From positions 1 through 25,549 of the forward strand of contig NW_025955475.1 in NCBI RefSeq assembly GCF_022376445.1: a stretch of 25,549 bases of DNA, given 5' to 3'. Each line of letters starts with the position of its first letter. Position 1 is the first letter of the stretch. Positions 1 through 8,742 of this stretch are shown here, piece by piece. This stretch comes from Fomitopsis serialis. Taxonomy: Eukaryota > Basidiomycota > Agaricomycetes > Polyporales > Fomitopsidaceae. The notes below the pieces were generated by a model that had not been told where the DNA came from, made no database searches, and was given only the letters and a program-made list of their open reading frames with translations. The translations under genes and the position numbers were made by a program.

Positions 1-428
1 GCCGGAGGTGCGAGAGAGGCCGGACTGACCGTGAAGGCCGGACAGAAGACCGTGCTGGCCGCGGAGGCCTCGGCCGGAGGGGTCGTCGCGCCGCTGGACT
101 GCCAGGGCTTGGGGCGAGGGCCACGCACACCCGCCCCCGCCGGGTTTGAGTCGACCGTGCACGCAGCTGCGGGAGGGACGGGCGCGGGGGTGTCGCATGG
201 AAGGCCGTGGCGCGTGGGCCAGGACGGATTGCGCGGGGCGCGTCAGAGGGCGAGGGCGTCGCGGAGGTGGCGGGAACGGCCGAGGCGGACGGCCTGAAGG
301 AGGCGGGGGCGCGAGGGCCGACAGGAACGGCGGGAAGACGGCGAGGGGATGGGCGCGACGAAGCGGGCATGAGTGCGGGGTGGGGGAGAGACGTTGAAGT
401 CCGGTTGATGGACTGGAGGCTTAAGTGA
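1..428 (+). CDS. Possible 3' end of an unrecognised gene (partial)
   Basis: Two overlapping + frames (31-297 and 207-428) are rich in Gly, Ala, Arg and Glu and use GC-ending codons. The second frame ends at a TGA at 426-428 after the residues MDWRLK. A short splice near 190-225 could join them, but I see no convincing donor, branch point and acceptor. The motif CCGGA recurs many times here, so composition alone could keep the frames open. It would converge with the next gene, whose stop is at 882. No domain is recognised. It may equally be non-coding GC-rich repeat DNA. Confidence 0.2.
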
Positions 429-881
429 TGGGCAAACCGCGCAGCCACAGGCCGCGCAGCCACCATCAGAACCAGTCACATGCCGTTCAGACGGCCTGTG
501 ATCTGATCATCTCGGCGAGCGCTCGAGGATCACGGTCTTCGATTGCTAGCGCCCGCGGCCTCCCGGCGCCTGCACGGCCTTCCGCGCTGATTTTCGAAGA
601 CCGGGCTGGCGCGGAAGCCGCACGAGGCCTCTGCCTGCACCTCGGCGGAGACTGCATTCGGCACGCCGCCGAGATAGAACGGCATAAGGCGGAATCTTAT
701 GCCTTTTAGTTGACAGCCGGTAAGTTGGGCAGCATTTCGTTTGCGCGCATTTCCAACGTCGTACGCACTATGCCGGCCTCTGAGTCGGTGGCCTTGGAGT
801 CCGGAACAGGCGCGTTTTTGACGCATTTGCCACACTATGTACATTCGATATTGAATACAATACGTACAGAATGTCGCATAT
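429..881. other. Intergenic stretch, no supported gene
   Basis: Lies between the possible + gene end at 428 and the stop of the - strand gene at 882. The 835-880 part is AT-richer than its surroundings, which fits a 3' UTR and polyadenylation region for the - strand gene. Open frames here have no codon bias or splice support. Confidence 0.4.
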
Positions 882-1781
882 TCACGCTGGTGGCGCGTAC
901 GCTCCCGGTGCGTGCGTCATGCCGCTTGTTGACCATAGGTGGTGCACGATTCGATAAAGCACCACCTCCTGCTCCGGGTGCGCCGCCACGACGACCATCG
1001 ACCACACGAGCGGAGGGCCCCTCTCCCGCCAGAGAATTTTGTACACGTGGACCATGGGGCCCACGCGGATTGCATCTGTTGCATGCCTTCGTCTGCGCAA
1101 AATGAGTACGCGGGTGTAGCCATGAGACCGGGCACTCACATTGAGTTCGTCGGGTCGGGCACCCCGCGCGAGTCGCCGTGGTAGTGCGGCTGCATGTCGC
1201 GGACCAGCTCTATCATGGTGCGGAGGAGGTCACGTAACGACACCGTGGCACGGGTCCAGGGTCGGTTGTAGTCCGGACGCAGGTATGCCGGCCAGGTCCA
1301 CTGCTGGTGGAAGTCTTGTGCCCCGTACAGGGGCGGGGGAACCGGAGGAGGCGACGCATCCCAGATCTCGCGAGGAGCGCCGCCTGCGAGGCCCATCGGG
1401 CTCGCTGCAACAGGCCCAGTCGCAGGACCTTGGACATGGGTGAGATGGGAGTTGGGAAGCAGGGCCCGGACGCTCACCTTGCTCAGGCGCGTCGCGCGCC
1501 GGCAAACCAGGCTCCGCAGCAATTGCTGAACCAGCGTTGCCGCCTGATACGCGTCACGCAAGGTAGGTCAGTAGTTAGTGGCAGGGCGTGGAACGGAAGG
1601 GCGCACCAAAGGCGGTGGCCGCAAAACCATCCCCCGCGACGGGATCTGAAGGCGGGGGAAGCGCAGCAAAGGCCGTCGGGGCCGCGAGGAAAGCCGCTGG
1701 ACCGCGCGCAGTGCCGCGACCGGGGTCACTCAAGCCAGCTGGGGAGTCGGAGCGATTGAAACGTGAGGGCGGGGAAGACAT
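882..1781 (-). CDS. Four-exon gene, conserved-looking protein of unknown function (246 aa)
   Basis: No single open frame shows this gene; it appears only after splicing. Exons on - are 1781-1607, 1543-1478, 1428-1140 and 1092-882, with introns of 63, 49 and 47 bases. Donors are GTGCGC, GTGAGC and GTGAGT and the acceptors all end in CAG or AAG; the first intron has an ACTAAC/CTGAC branch region. The four exons sum to 741 bases, keep one frame across all three introns and end at a TGA. The start ATG follows CCATC. The first ~100 residues are a disordered Ala/Pro/Gly/Ser-rich tail. The rest is denser, with many Trp, Tyr and His residues (for example QQWTWPAYLRPDYNRPW, and VHVYKILWRERGPP in the last exon), and looks folded. 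There is no signal peptide or membrane helix. I do not recognise the family. The frame and splice agreement make me fairly sure it is a real gene. Confidence 0.68.
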
Positions 1782-2270
1782 GATGGCTTCAAGGGTGGGG
1801 GAAGAGATGGAGGTGCGGAGGACGGGCGAGTATATGTAAGGCGCGTTAAGCGACCACTCTGCCGGTGCGGCAATCTAATCTGATGGGAAGTGACTCACCA
1901 ACGACTAACGGACGGCGTGTTGCGCAAGGAGCTGGCCAATGAGAACGCTAAATCGAAAGGCAGACGGGAGGGAGTACGCGTCGGGCGGGCGCTTCGGAGT
2001 CAGCAGGTACGGACGGAGGCTCGCGGGAGCAGCGGAGAGCCCCTGCGTGAGCCCAGGGCTGTTATCAATGACATATTCGTTCGTTTTATGCCTCACTCAT
2101 CGCAGTCTCCGCGAGCTTCGGAGGCGGTTGCGATTTCTCCAGGCAAATCCGGATCCGCGCGGCCATTTCCGAAAAGGCCGATCAGATCGCGCGTCCTCAA
2201 TGGGAGGCCGCACCGTGCCCAGCAGCCAGGCCGCAGGCTTACGCCTGCGGTCTCGGCTGGCCTATGGTCA
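1782..2270. other. Intergenic, upstream of the 246-aa gene; no supported gene
   Basis: Contains the presumed promoter of the - strand gene that starts at 1781. I see no clear TATA box or repeat. Overlapping + frames at 1890-2598 change character at the minisatellite boundary and lack coding bias, so I do not call them. Confidence 0.35.
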
Positions 2271-2930
2271 TGCAGACCGCCGACATTACCCAACCGAGGG
2301 ACCCCCTGCCAGCCGACCCATCCGACGCAGGAGGGGACAGCCGACATTGGAAAGGCGGATGGTGTGGCTGCCCGACATCGGCGTGTCCGATGCATATCGT
2401 GCAGCCCGACCGCGGCCACCCGATGCTCATGGAGATATCCGATGTTGGGTACCGAATGAATTCGCCCTGAGGTTGAAGAGGCGGAGCGGGAGGCCGGCCG
2501 ACCTCGACTGCCCGATGAGTATGGGGCCCACCGACATCGGCCATTCCTATGGTGTTAGGGGCACCCGACGTCGGGTCGCCGGTCTTCGAACGTCTTAACA
2601 GGAAAGGCCGCAAGGTGCACCCATCCGACGCCGGCCAACCGATGGCCATAGATGCATCCGAGGTCGGTTGCACTATGCTTATAGGGCAGGTGTAAAAGCC
2701 GTTGCGGTCTTATACCAGCCGATGTCGGGTACCCAATGGGGATCGGATGGCTCAGTAATAACAGCTCGTACTGTATACATTACTATGCTACACTGACCCG
2801 TCGGCCGTCCCAATGACTATGGACGCAGAAGACCGCCGGCTGCCCAAACCCCATAGGCGGAAGAGGACGCATCGGCCGGCGTCGGCTGCTCGATGGCATG
2901 GGCTTAATGGATGCCTCGGCTCACTAATGC
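2271..2930. repeat. Degenerate ~33-bp minisatellite with CCGACATCGG core
   Basis: A core close to CCGACATCGG (or CCGATGTCGG, its reverse complement), usually followed by a CCGATG..CAT box, recurs at about 2280, 2313, 2341, 2372, 2406, 2439, 2512, 2531, 2565, 2625, 2659 and 2719, with weaker copies to about 2910. Most steps are 31-34 bases or multiples of that. Because 33 is a multiple of 3, the - strand has a repeat-encoded open frame (2239-2673) with an 11-residue pattern such as SMSIGWP and ADVGQPH. I treat this frame as a by-product of the repeat, not a gene. The array ends where the copia element is cut off. Confidence 0.7.
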
Positions 2931-4880
2931 TCATGGGCAAATGCGCTGAATGGGCTCCAGGATATGACCACTCGACACAAGCTCACGGATGGCGCGTGGC
3001 GCGATATGGCCTAGGCGACGATGTAGGTCCATGACAGTGAGTTTCTCAACTGAGGCAGCGGCATTGGCTGAACCGTCCACGCGTGTGCGCGTTACCATGT
3101 AGAGACCGCGGGACTTCGGGATGGTGCCCACAGCACGTCCGTCCTTGTCGGCGATGATGCACTTCCCACTGGCGAACGTGGTGGTGTATCCGGCGTCGTC
3201 GATACGGCCAATCGATACAAGATTAAAACCGAGAGCGGGCGTGTACAACACCCGTGTCAGGCGGATCGGCGAACGAGGCGATGGGTCGTTCGGCACAAAG
3301 ACAACCATGTCACCGACTCCAGTAGCCTGGAACTGCTGCTGGTTGGCAGCGTTCAACGTCTGCGGCTTCGTCTCGTGGAAGGTAAGGAAGTCTTCTCGAT
3401 ATGGCGACATATGGTGACTCGCCCCAGAATCATAGAGGTCAACGATGGTAGATTCGGTAGCGACGAATGCGCTAGCAGGAGCAGCAGTAATATACACATT
3501 GTCGGGATCCTCGGGTTCATCAACCGGATCCTCCAACAGACGAAGCTCCTCCTCGACAGCTCGCATCCAGGTGGCGATGGTTACAGGCTCGGGTCCGGCA
3601 TCAGTCGCGACCCAGACGTCTTCGACCCAGCGTGCAACAACAGCAGCTCGAGCGGCAACAGGCACAGAGTCGGGGGCAGGCATGTCCAACTCGTCGTTAT
3701 CCGCAGGTAGGTCGTTGCGTACAGACCCGGAGTCGCTCGAAGCTGACACTGTCTGCAGGGATGGCATCGAGTCCGTGTCCGACACTTCGGTAAGTCCGGT
3801 GATGTCGGAGCGAGCATTGTCGTCGAACAACTCGGGCAGTGTGCCTTCGTCAGAGGAAGCGAGCGAGGGAACGTAGGCGGACCACGTGCCAGCAACCTCG
3901 TCGAGCGATGCGACAGCCGCAGCCGCAGCCGCAGCCGCGTTGGCAGCGCCGTCCTTGCCCTTCGCGGGTTTGGACTTCGAGGCAGCAGGCTTAGGCGTAC
4001 CAGATGAGTCACCACTCTTCGCGCCATTCTCCTTCGGACTCGGGCACTGATCCTGGCGATGGCCCTTCCCTCCGCAGTTCCAGCAAACACCCACGGGCTT
4101 CTGAGGTCCACGACCGCGACCCTTTGGCTTCTCCGTCGACATGACGCTGGCAGCGACGCCGGCGTCTTTCTGCTTGGCCTTGGCCTTCAGGTTTCCACTA
4201 AAACGACGGTCCCACTCTTCCAGTGCGATCTCCATCAGAGAGTCTGCGTCGAGGGCAGGGGCTTCTTCCGTCGGTGCGTCGGCGAGTAGCGGAGCGATCG
4301 GCGTGGTCTGGAAGCGACGGGCGAACTTCGCGGTGGCAGAGATTTGAGACACGAAGGTCGACAACTCCTCGGGAAGGAAGTTGATGACCAAGGCAGCGTA
4401 TTCGGCATCGCTAACCTTAATATCGTTTGTCAGAAGCTCCTCGTACTTGACGCGCAGGCGATCAAGCTCGGTATGGAGGTTCGCGCCAGATGTCGCACGC
4501 ATAGTCAAGAACTGGGTGCGAAGGTTCGCACGTATGAGCATCGACTTCGAGGTGAACTCCTGGACGATGGCGGCCCAGATGGCAGCCGCCGTCTCCTTCC
4601 GGGCGTGCTTCGTGAAGGTAATGTCGGGGAGTTTCTGAGTGAGGAGGTACATCGCTAACGACTCCTTCTTCGCCCAGGCTGTGAAGGTCGTCTGTTCGGC
4701 TGGTGTGACGTGTGCGGCATCGGCAGGGGTCGGGCGTGGCGACGTCCCATCGAAGTGGTCCCATGCGTCCTTTTGCTTCACGGCGATTTGGAAGCGTTGA
4801 CGGAAGGTAAACCAATTCTTCCCCGTAGCATCAAGCTTATCGAAAGCTGAGCTGTAGTCGGCGAGTGACGTACTCGTCAT
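2931..4880 (-). CDS. Copia-type Gag-protease polyprotein, C-terminally truncated (649 aa)
   Basis: Residues 1-230 form a helical capsid-like Gag domain of the copia (UBN2/DUF4219) kind. Residues 266-279 are a CX2CX4HX4C zinc knuckle (CWNCGGKGHRQDQC) that binds the element's RNA. A Ser/Ala/Asp-rich linker with a polyalanine run follows. The retropepsin-like active site is at about 484-491 (DSGASHHM), and residues 615-643 match the start of the GAG-pre-integrase domain (LHRRLGHIAPRAIREL). An intact copia polyprotein is roughly 1300-1500 residues; here the frame ends in non-homologous sequence at IQRICP. The 649 codons are uninterrupted and have good codon use, so the truncation is probably recent relative to mutational decay. 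The start is the first ATG after the primer site. Confidence 0.9.
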   Translation of the reverse strand: MTSTSLADYSSAFDKLDATGKNWFTFRQRFQIAVKQKDAWDHFDGTSPRPTPADAAHVTPAEQTTFTAWAKKESLAMYLLTQKLPDITFTKHARKETAAAIWAAIVQEFTSKSMLIRANLRTQFLTMRATSGANLHTELDRLRVKYEELLTNDIKVSDAEYAALVINFLPEELSTFVSQISATAKFARRFQTTPIAPLLADAPTEEAPALDADSLMEIALEEWDRRFSGNLKAKAKQKDAGVAASVMSTEKPKGRGRGPQKPVGVCWNCGGKGHRQDQCPSPKENGAKSGDSSGTPKPAASKSKPAKGKDGAANAAAAAAAAVASLDEVAGTWSAYVPSLASSDEGTLPELFDDNARSDITGLTEVSDTDSMPSLQTVSASSDSGSVRNDLPADNDELDMPAPDSVPVAARAAVVARWVEDVWVATDAGPEPVTIATWMRAVEEELRLLEDPVDEPEDPDNVYITAAPASAFVATESTIVDLYDSGASHHMSPYREDFLTFHETKPQTLNAANQQQFQATGVGDMVVFVPNDPSPRSPIRLTRVLYTPALGFNLVSIGRIDDAGYTTTFASGKCIIADKDGRAVGTIPKSRGLYMVTRTRVDGSANAAASVEKLTVMDLHRRLGHIAPRAIRELVSSGHILEPIQRICP

Positions 4881-4958
4881 AGCGGCGGCAGTGGGCTAGG
4901 ACGGGTAGGGAAGGAATGGGCAAGTGAGGCGAGCAAAGGTGAGTCTTGTTACGGCTAG

Positions 4959-4976
4959 AACGCGGGGCTCATAACC
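4959..4976 (-). other. Primer-binding site for initiator-tRNA(Met) half-molecule
   Basis: On - this reads GGTTATGAGCCCCGCGTT. It is complementary to the anticodon region of eukaryotic initiator tRNA-Met, whose loop contains GGGCUCAUAACC, rather than to the tRNA 3' end. Drosophila copia and yeast Ty5 prime reverse transcription in this way from a tRNA cut in the anticodon stem. The site lies 79 bases upstream of the Gag ATG, as expected just inside a 5' LTR. Confidence 0.75.
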
Positions 4977-5044
4977 TAACGCAACAACAGTGGCGAGCAC
5001 GAGTCGTCGGGCTGTACACAGTCTGTACACAGTCAAGACGACGG

Positions 5045-5076
5045 CCTCAGTTCGTGCTCGGGATAGCAAGACTGAG
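5045..5076. repeat. Hairpin repeat, copy 1 (CTCAGT...ACTGAG)
   Basis: An imperfect inverted repeat. Outer arms CTCAGT/ACTGAG enclose inner arms TGCT/AGCA around a CGGGAT loop. It is duplicated almost exactly at 5171-5202. Confidence 0.7.
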
Positions 5077-5168
5077 TTGTATTAAAGCATACCTGTACAC
5101 AGTCAAGACGACGGCTACGAGAGGTAGTGTAAGTGACTGTGTGCAGGACGAGACAAACTAACTAACTC

Positions 5169-5204
5169 ACCCTCAGTTCGTGCTCGGGATAGCAAGACTG
5201 AGGG
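5169..5204. repeat. Hairpin repeat, copy 2, with longer outer stem
   Basis: Same core as the copy at 5045, but here the flanking bases extend the outer stem to CCCTCAGT/ACTGAGGG, giving a stronger predicted RNA hairpin in either orientation. Confidence 0.7.
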
Positions 5205-5240
5205 CGATGGGCGTACGAGCGAGGGTATAAGTGGGCGAGC

Positions 5241-5440
5241 GAGTCAGGCAGGAACAGGAACGAGATGGACTATCGATGTCCTCGTATGGTAATGAATGTA
5301 CGGGTGCGCACGGCGGACGCGGCGGGATAAGAGAACGGACGGGCGCATCGGACAGCGCGTAAGCAAAGGTAGGTAAAAGAAAGATAGCGGGTATACGAGG
5401 AGGCCGGAAAGCCGGCGAGTACGACGTACGGATCGTTTGC
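5241..5440. other. Between copia leader and relic block; nothing recognised
   Basis: Short - strand frames here overlap one another in three registers and have no splice or domain support. I see no gene. Confidence 0.35.
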
Positions 5441-5860
5441 TCCAACAATGAATGCCAGTGCAATGCACGTACAATCTTTGTGATAGAAGGCCCGATAAAG
5501 GTAGTCTCGTACGCATTCGATGGAAGGGACTCGCGCCCTACCACCGCACGCCCCCAACATCTGGGGCAGGAATGCATAATGGAATAAGGGAGTCGACTGT
5601 CCGGGCGTAACTTAGCGCTTTGTGGGCGCGCGTCCTACCGAATCGAGCAATTCCAGGACCTTACTCGCCGCGAGGAGGAGGAGGGATCCATTTAGCCACC
5701 GACCGACAGCCGCCGTGGGACTGCGAAGTTCTGTTCACCAACCGTCGTATGTACATAGATAAGCCTTGCTGACGCCGACGGAAGAAGATGAGCGGATTTG
5801 AATTTTGCGGCCGCGGTGCCATTCGCGACCATGCACTGCCACTGCAAAGATAAGTAAGTA
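5441..5860. repeat. Decayed third copy of the zinc-finger-gene spacer
   Basis: 5455-5580 matches 20572-20695: both contain ATGAATGCCAGTGCAATGCA and later CCCCCAACATCTGGGGCA. 5617-5640 (CGCTTTGTGGGCGC...) matches 15734 and 20805. 5705-5850 matches 16187-16290 and 20949-21055, sharing TTCTGTTCACCAA and TTGCGGCCGCGGTG. The order is the same as in the spacer between genes C and D. No zinc-finger exon survives beside it; the copia fragment lies immediately to the left. Confidence 0.75.
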
Positions 5861-6105
5861 TTTATAAAACGAGGATCGTGCGATCACATCCGACACCGGG
5901 CGTCCAGTTCTGAATCTCAGGGTACTCGGAGTCCACAGAAGTTGGTTTGCCGGCGGTGTCGGAGCCTGCGACTCGGAGAGGGGGCCGACCGAGCGTCAGA
6001 GAGGCCCAGGTTCGTTACACCACTGTCGCAAGAACTTGCTGGTGCTGCTGTTGCCGTACGCATTTGCGAGTGTCAAACTTTATCACCACTTGACACTGGC
6101 ACGGA
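5861..6105. other. No gene; small inverted repeat at 6070-6096
   Basis: Only a GTGTCAA/TTGACAC inverted repeat (7-base arms, 13-base loop) stands out. It lies just outside the inverted-repeat element that starts near 6106 and may be part of its terminus. Confidence 0.3.
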
Positions 6106-6673
6106 TGGCCGGCCGTCGCACAAAATGACGTCGAAATAGAGTTTGACAGCAGACAGGGAACAAAGTGATTGACAGGTTATGGCAGCAATATGACAGCGAA
6201 GAGGGCCGACGCCGCTGTCGCTCGAAACGAATAGTGACAGAGGTTTGAGCAGTGTGTGACAGAGTGTGACTAAGGGCACGAACTATCACCTATTCTAGCC
6301 ATATGTTATAAAAGGTTGTGGAGCAATCTGTGCATAAGTAATGAATGTACTTACAAATCCACCATTGAAAGGGTACTCAATTGAACTCGCAAGGTCGGCC
6401 CATGGGCTTTGTCTAAGTGCCGAACACAACATTGCCTCAAATAGGCAATTATGAGTGCCGAGGCTCGATGGACTTACTTAGGCGGGAGACAGGTGTGAGG
6501 ACGCGAAAAAAGATTTAAAAAAATATCACTGGGAAGGAGTCGAACTTGCATACGAGACAGTAAAGCGGACAGGACAGGCCACTGACAGCGGCGTTGACAG
6601 CGAAGCGGGAGGCGGGCGCTAGCCCGCGCGGAAGGGCCTGGCCGGTGACGTCATTCTGTGCGACGGCCGGCCA
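6106..6673. mobile_element. Non-autonomous inverted-repeat element with TGACAG clusters
   Basis: The 27 bases at 6106-6132 (TGGCCGGCCGTCGCAC...) recur in inverted orientation at 6647-6673 with one mismatch. Just inside the left arm, TGACAG or a one-base variant occurs about five times between 6142 and 6265. Just inside the right arm it occurs twice, at about 6582 and 6594. Terminal inverted repeats with clustered subterminal hexamers are typical of fungal cut-and-paste transposons, where the hexamers serve as transposase sites. There is no coding frame inside. I could not find a convincing target-site duplication, so the true ends may lie a few bases further out. Confidence 0.6.
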
Positions 6674-7029
6674 ACCCACGCACACAAGTATAGTAATGGT
6701 GCCTTCTTCAGTGACGCATGCACACATACTGTAACGTTTCGACCCTAGGTTCGCGGGGTGTGACCTGTGACCAACGAACTAGCAAAATCCCCAGTTCACA
6801 GGGCCTGGTGACCTGTGACCACAGAACTTGGATAGTTCACCAGTGGCCGGGGACTGCTTTTGCCAGCACGGCGCCGCAGGCCCGAAAATGCATTCGTATA
6901 CCTGTGACTGCTTTCGGGAAGCCTCAGTTCGGATCCCTCTGTGACCTGGGACATGTGAACTGAAACCCTAGTTCGAGGGGGGGTGCGACCTGTGACTGAA
7001 CCTATGGTCGAAACACAACAGTATTCCTA
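6674..7029. repeat. Intergenic stretch with dispersed GACCTGTGAC repeats
   Basis: GACCTGTGAC or a near match occurs around 6764, 6812, 6900, 6943 and 6988, several times beside GTTC/GAAC boxes (AGTTCACAG, ACGAACT, AGAACTT). The units are not evenly spaced. No gene is supported. Confidence 0.45.
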
Positions 7030-7237
7030 TTGCCATGCATCGCCAGACGGCGGTGATCTCCCTGCGCACCGCTGCCTGGCACATCCATCTGCCTCCGAGC
7101 CTTGTCCGAGCCTGCCAATCACACCACCTGCACAGCGTGTCCCCGGACGCACCCGGACGCTGCGGCTCGCCCCGCGGGGAAGTTGATCCCAGATTAATCT
7201 GTGCCTGAGATCCGAGTCGCAACCCCTCCGTCTCCTA

Positions 7238-7900
7238 TGGTGCGGGACGCCTAAGCGCCGCTACTTTTGCACAGTGGCCAAATTGACCCGGCACCGCATC
7301 AATAATAGGATTTAAATATTATATATATTCAGTTTACTCCATTTGTGGTGCTCCTCACCAAACGTGATGACACTTGTCCGATGTTGGGTATTGGAGGTCG
7401 AAAACGTTGGGTAGCCGAGGCCGATTTCGAGGGGTCCGGATGTTCGTAACTTACCCTTAGGGGGATTGCCGGCCGCGGGGACCTTCCTCACCGTGATGTC
7501 CCGCCGTCTGGCAATGCAGACATCAGCAGTCAGTGGACGAATGCTTATCGCATGGGGCTTGGAGCGAAGGACGCACGATTCCGTGTGAAGCAGTTCAGCT
7601 CCAAGCAGTACAAGTCCCACAGGCGTGTCCCAGAGACCCTTCAAGGTCACCCTTGCTCGCCAGTTCGACGCGGGTAGTACGTAGCGCCGACGTACTTACT
7701 ATATCAGGATGTATAGACGCCCAGTGGCCAATTCTCGGTGTAACAACTTGCTCAATATCGTGTTTAAAAAAAATCTGTCTGGTAGGAAATTCCTACTCAT
7801 CAAACGGAGTCGATCTACCAGAGCAGATTTAAAATCCGGTGAATATTGAAGCTACGATAACCGTTGTACATAAGTAGTGGTGGCTAGGCGTCCCGCACCA
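7238..7900. mobile_element. Nested 663-bp inverted-repeat element, possibly TA-flanked
   Basis: CTATGGTGCGGGACGCCTA at 7235-7253 is repeated perfectly in inverted orientation at 7885-7903, and weaker pairing continues inward for about 20 bases on each side. If the element starts at TGGTGCGGG it is flanked by TA on both sides (7236-7237 and 7901-7902), as in Tc1/mariner insertions. Because the flanks are also part of the palindrome, the TA duplication is suggestive, not proven. A - strand open frame at 7312-7650 has no recognisable transposase motif. Confidence 0.55.
7771..7830. repeat. Hairpin within the inner element
   Basis: Arms AAATCTG-CTGGTAG and CTACCAG-CAGATTT (one- and two-base bulges) enclose a second short palindrome, GTAGGAAATTCCTAC, at 7782-7796. 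Confidence 0.55.
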
Positions 7901-8234
7901 TAGAACACCGAGAATTAAACACCGACCCATTGCGACCGGCGTCTCCCCGGAGCTTTGCGGCTGGCAGCTGCATGACGCCGACGGAGCCCAAGCAATTAAT
8001 TGGCTGCAGGCTATCGGAGAACCGCGATCAGCCTGCGGTACGTACGCTGGCATAGTCAGCGTGGCCGATGCGGTAATGGGGGCCCCATGGCGAAGGAGGC
8101 GGGCGATGAGATGCGTCCGACGGGGACACACGCTGTGCAGGTGGTGTGATTATTGATTGGCAGGCTCGGAGGCAGATGTATGTGCCAGGCAACGACGCGC
8201 AGGGAAATCACCGCCGCCGAGCGATGTGTGGCAA

Positions 8235-8742
8235 CGTATGTGTCGCTGAAGAAGGCATAGCTTGTGTGTGCTGGGAAGAGCCAGTACTAGTACTTGCAGT
8301 GGGAATGAATTTGAAGCGGAGGGAGAAGACGGAGAGGTGGACAGGGCCTAGTACCCGCTGGCACACCGGCCAGGGCGGACTCGCCACCGTGCAATAAAGG
8401 CAGGTCGCCGTGACCCACCATGCGGGTGCAAACTTTGTGGCGTGCAGCCTGGTGGCGGCCGGCCATCAAACTTCCGCTTTGAGCAGAAACTGTCACATTA
8501 CGCAGGCCGCCGGAATCCGGGAGCTGTTCCGAACCGGGGCCAGTGGCGCGGGTGACGCCCATGACATGCCGTATGTCACCCAGAGACGTCTGGCCTGTTG
8601 ACACGGACGGCGGCTTCGCAGGCAAGATCCGACTCGAGCGGGCTGTGGACGGACACAAGGGCGCTGCCCCGACCGGCAGATTGGCATTCGATCTGGACGT
8701 CCACCCTTTTGGGTCAGATGGGATCCGCCCGCCCGTCCGTCG
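8235..8742. other. No supported gene
   Basis: A short + frame at 8410-8601 has moderate codon bias but no splice partners or domain. Nothing else is recognised. Confidence 0.3.

Larger units (their letters stand above)
2931..5240 (-). mobile_element. 5' fragment of a Ty1/copia LTR retrotransposon
   Basis: On - the order is LTR-like leader, half-tRNA primer site, gag, zinc knuckle, protease and the start of the pre-integrase domain, then an abrupt end in the minisatellite. Integrase, reverse transcriptase, RNase H and the 3' LTR are missing, so this is a dead 5' remnant. The outer LTR boundary is not certain; I placed it near 5240 because I have no second LTR to compare. No target-site duplication can be assigned, since the downstream end is lost. 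Confidence 0.85.
4977..5240 (-). repeat. Presumed 5' LTR of the copia fragment, with duplicated blocks
   Basis: The stretch beyond the primer site contains two direct repeat families. A 23-base block beginning CTGTACACAGTCAAG is at 5023-5045 and 5093-5115. A 32-base hairpin block is at 5045-5076 and 5171-5202. The first copies of the two blocks are adjacent; the second copies are separated by a 55-base insert. Short repeats of this kind are common in U3 or R regions. Without a second LTR I cannot fix the ends. Confidence 0.45.
7030..8234. mobile_element. Long inverted-repeat (foldback-type) element, outer arms
   Basis: The 116 bases at 7030-7145 match the reverse complement of 8121-8234. Shared blocks include CGGCGGTGAT, GCCTGGCACAT, ATCTGCCTCCGAGCCT and CACACCACCTGCACAGCGTG. 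A second inverted pair (7235-7274 and 7864-7903) is nested inside. The two sides are not the same length between the pairs (about 90 bases on the left and 217 on the right). No coding frame inside is convincing. The whole could be one foldback element or one inverted-repeat element inserted into another. Confidence 0.65.

Noticed and set aside
2239..2673. A 144-codon open frame on - with 11-residue repeats.
   Set aside because: The 33-bp minisatellite explains both its length and its periodicity; there is no start context or splice support.
6520..6560. A B-box-like GTTCGACTCC on - followed by a T7 run, as in a tRNA or tRNA-derived SINE end.
   Set aside because: The T-stem does not pair well, and no matching acceptor stem, A box or anticodon arm could be found upstream.
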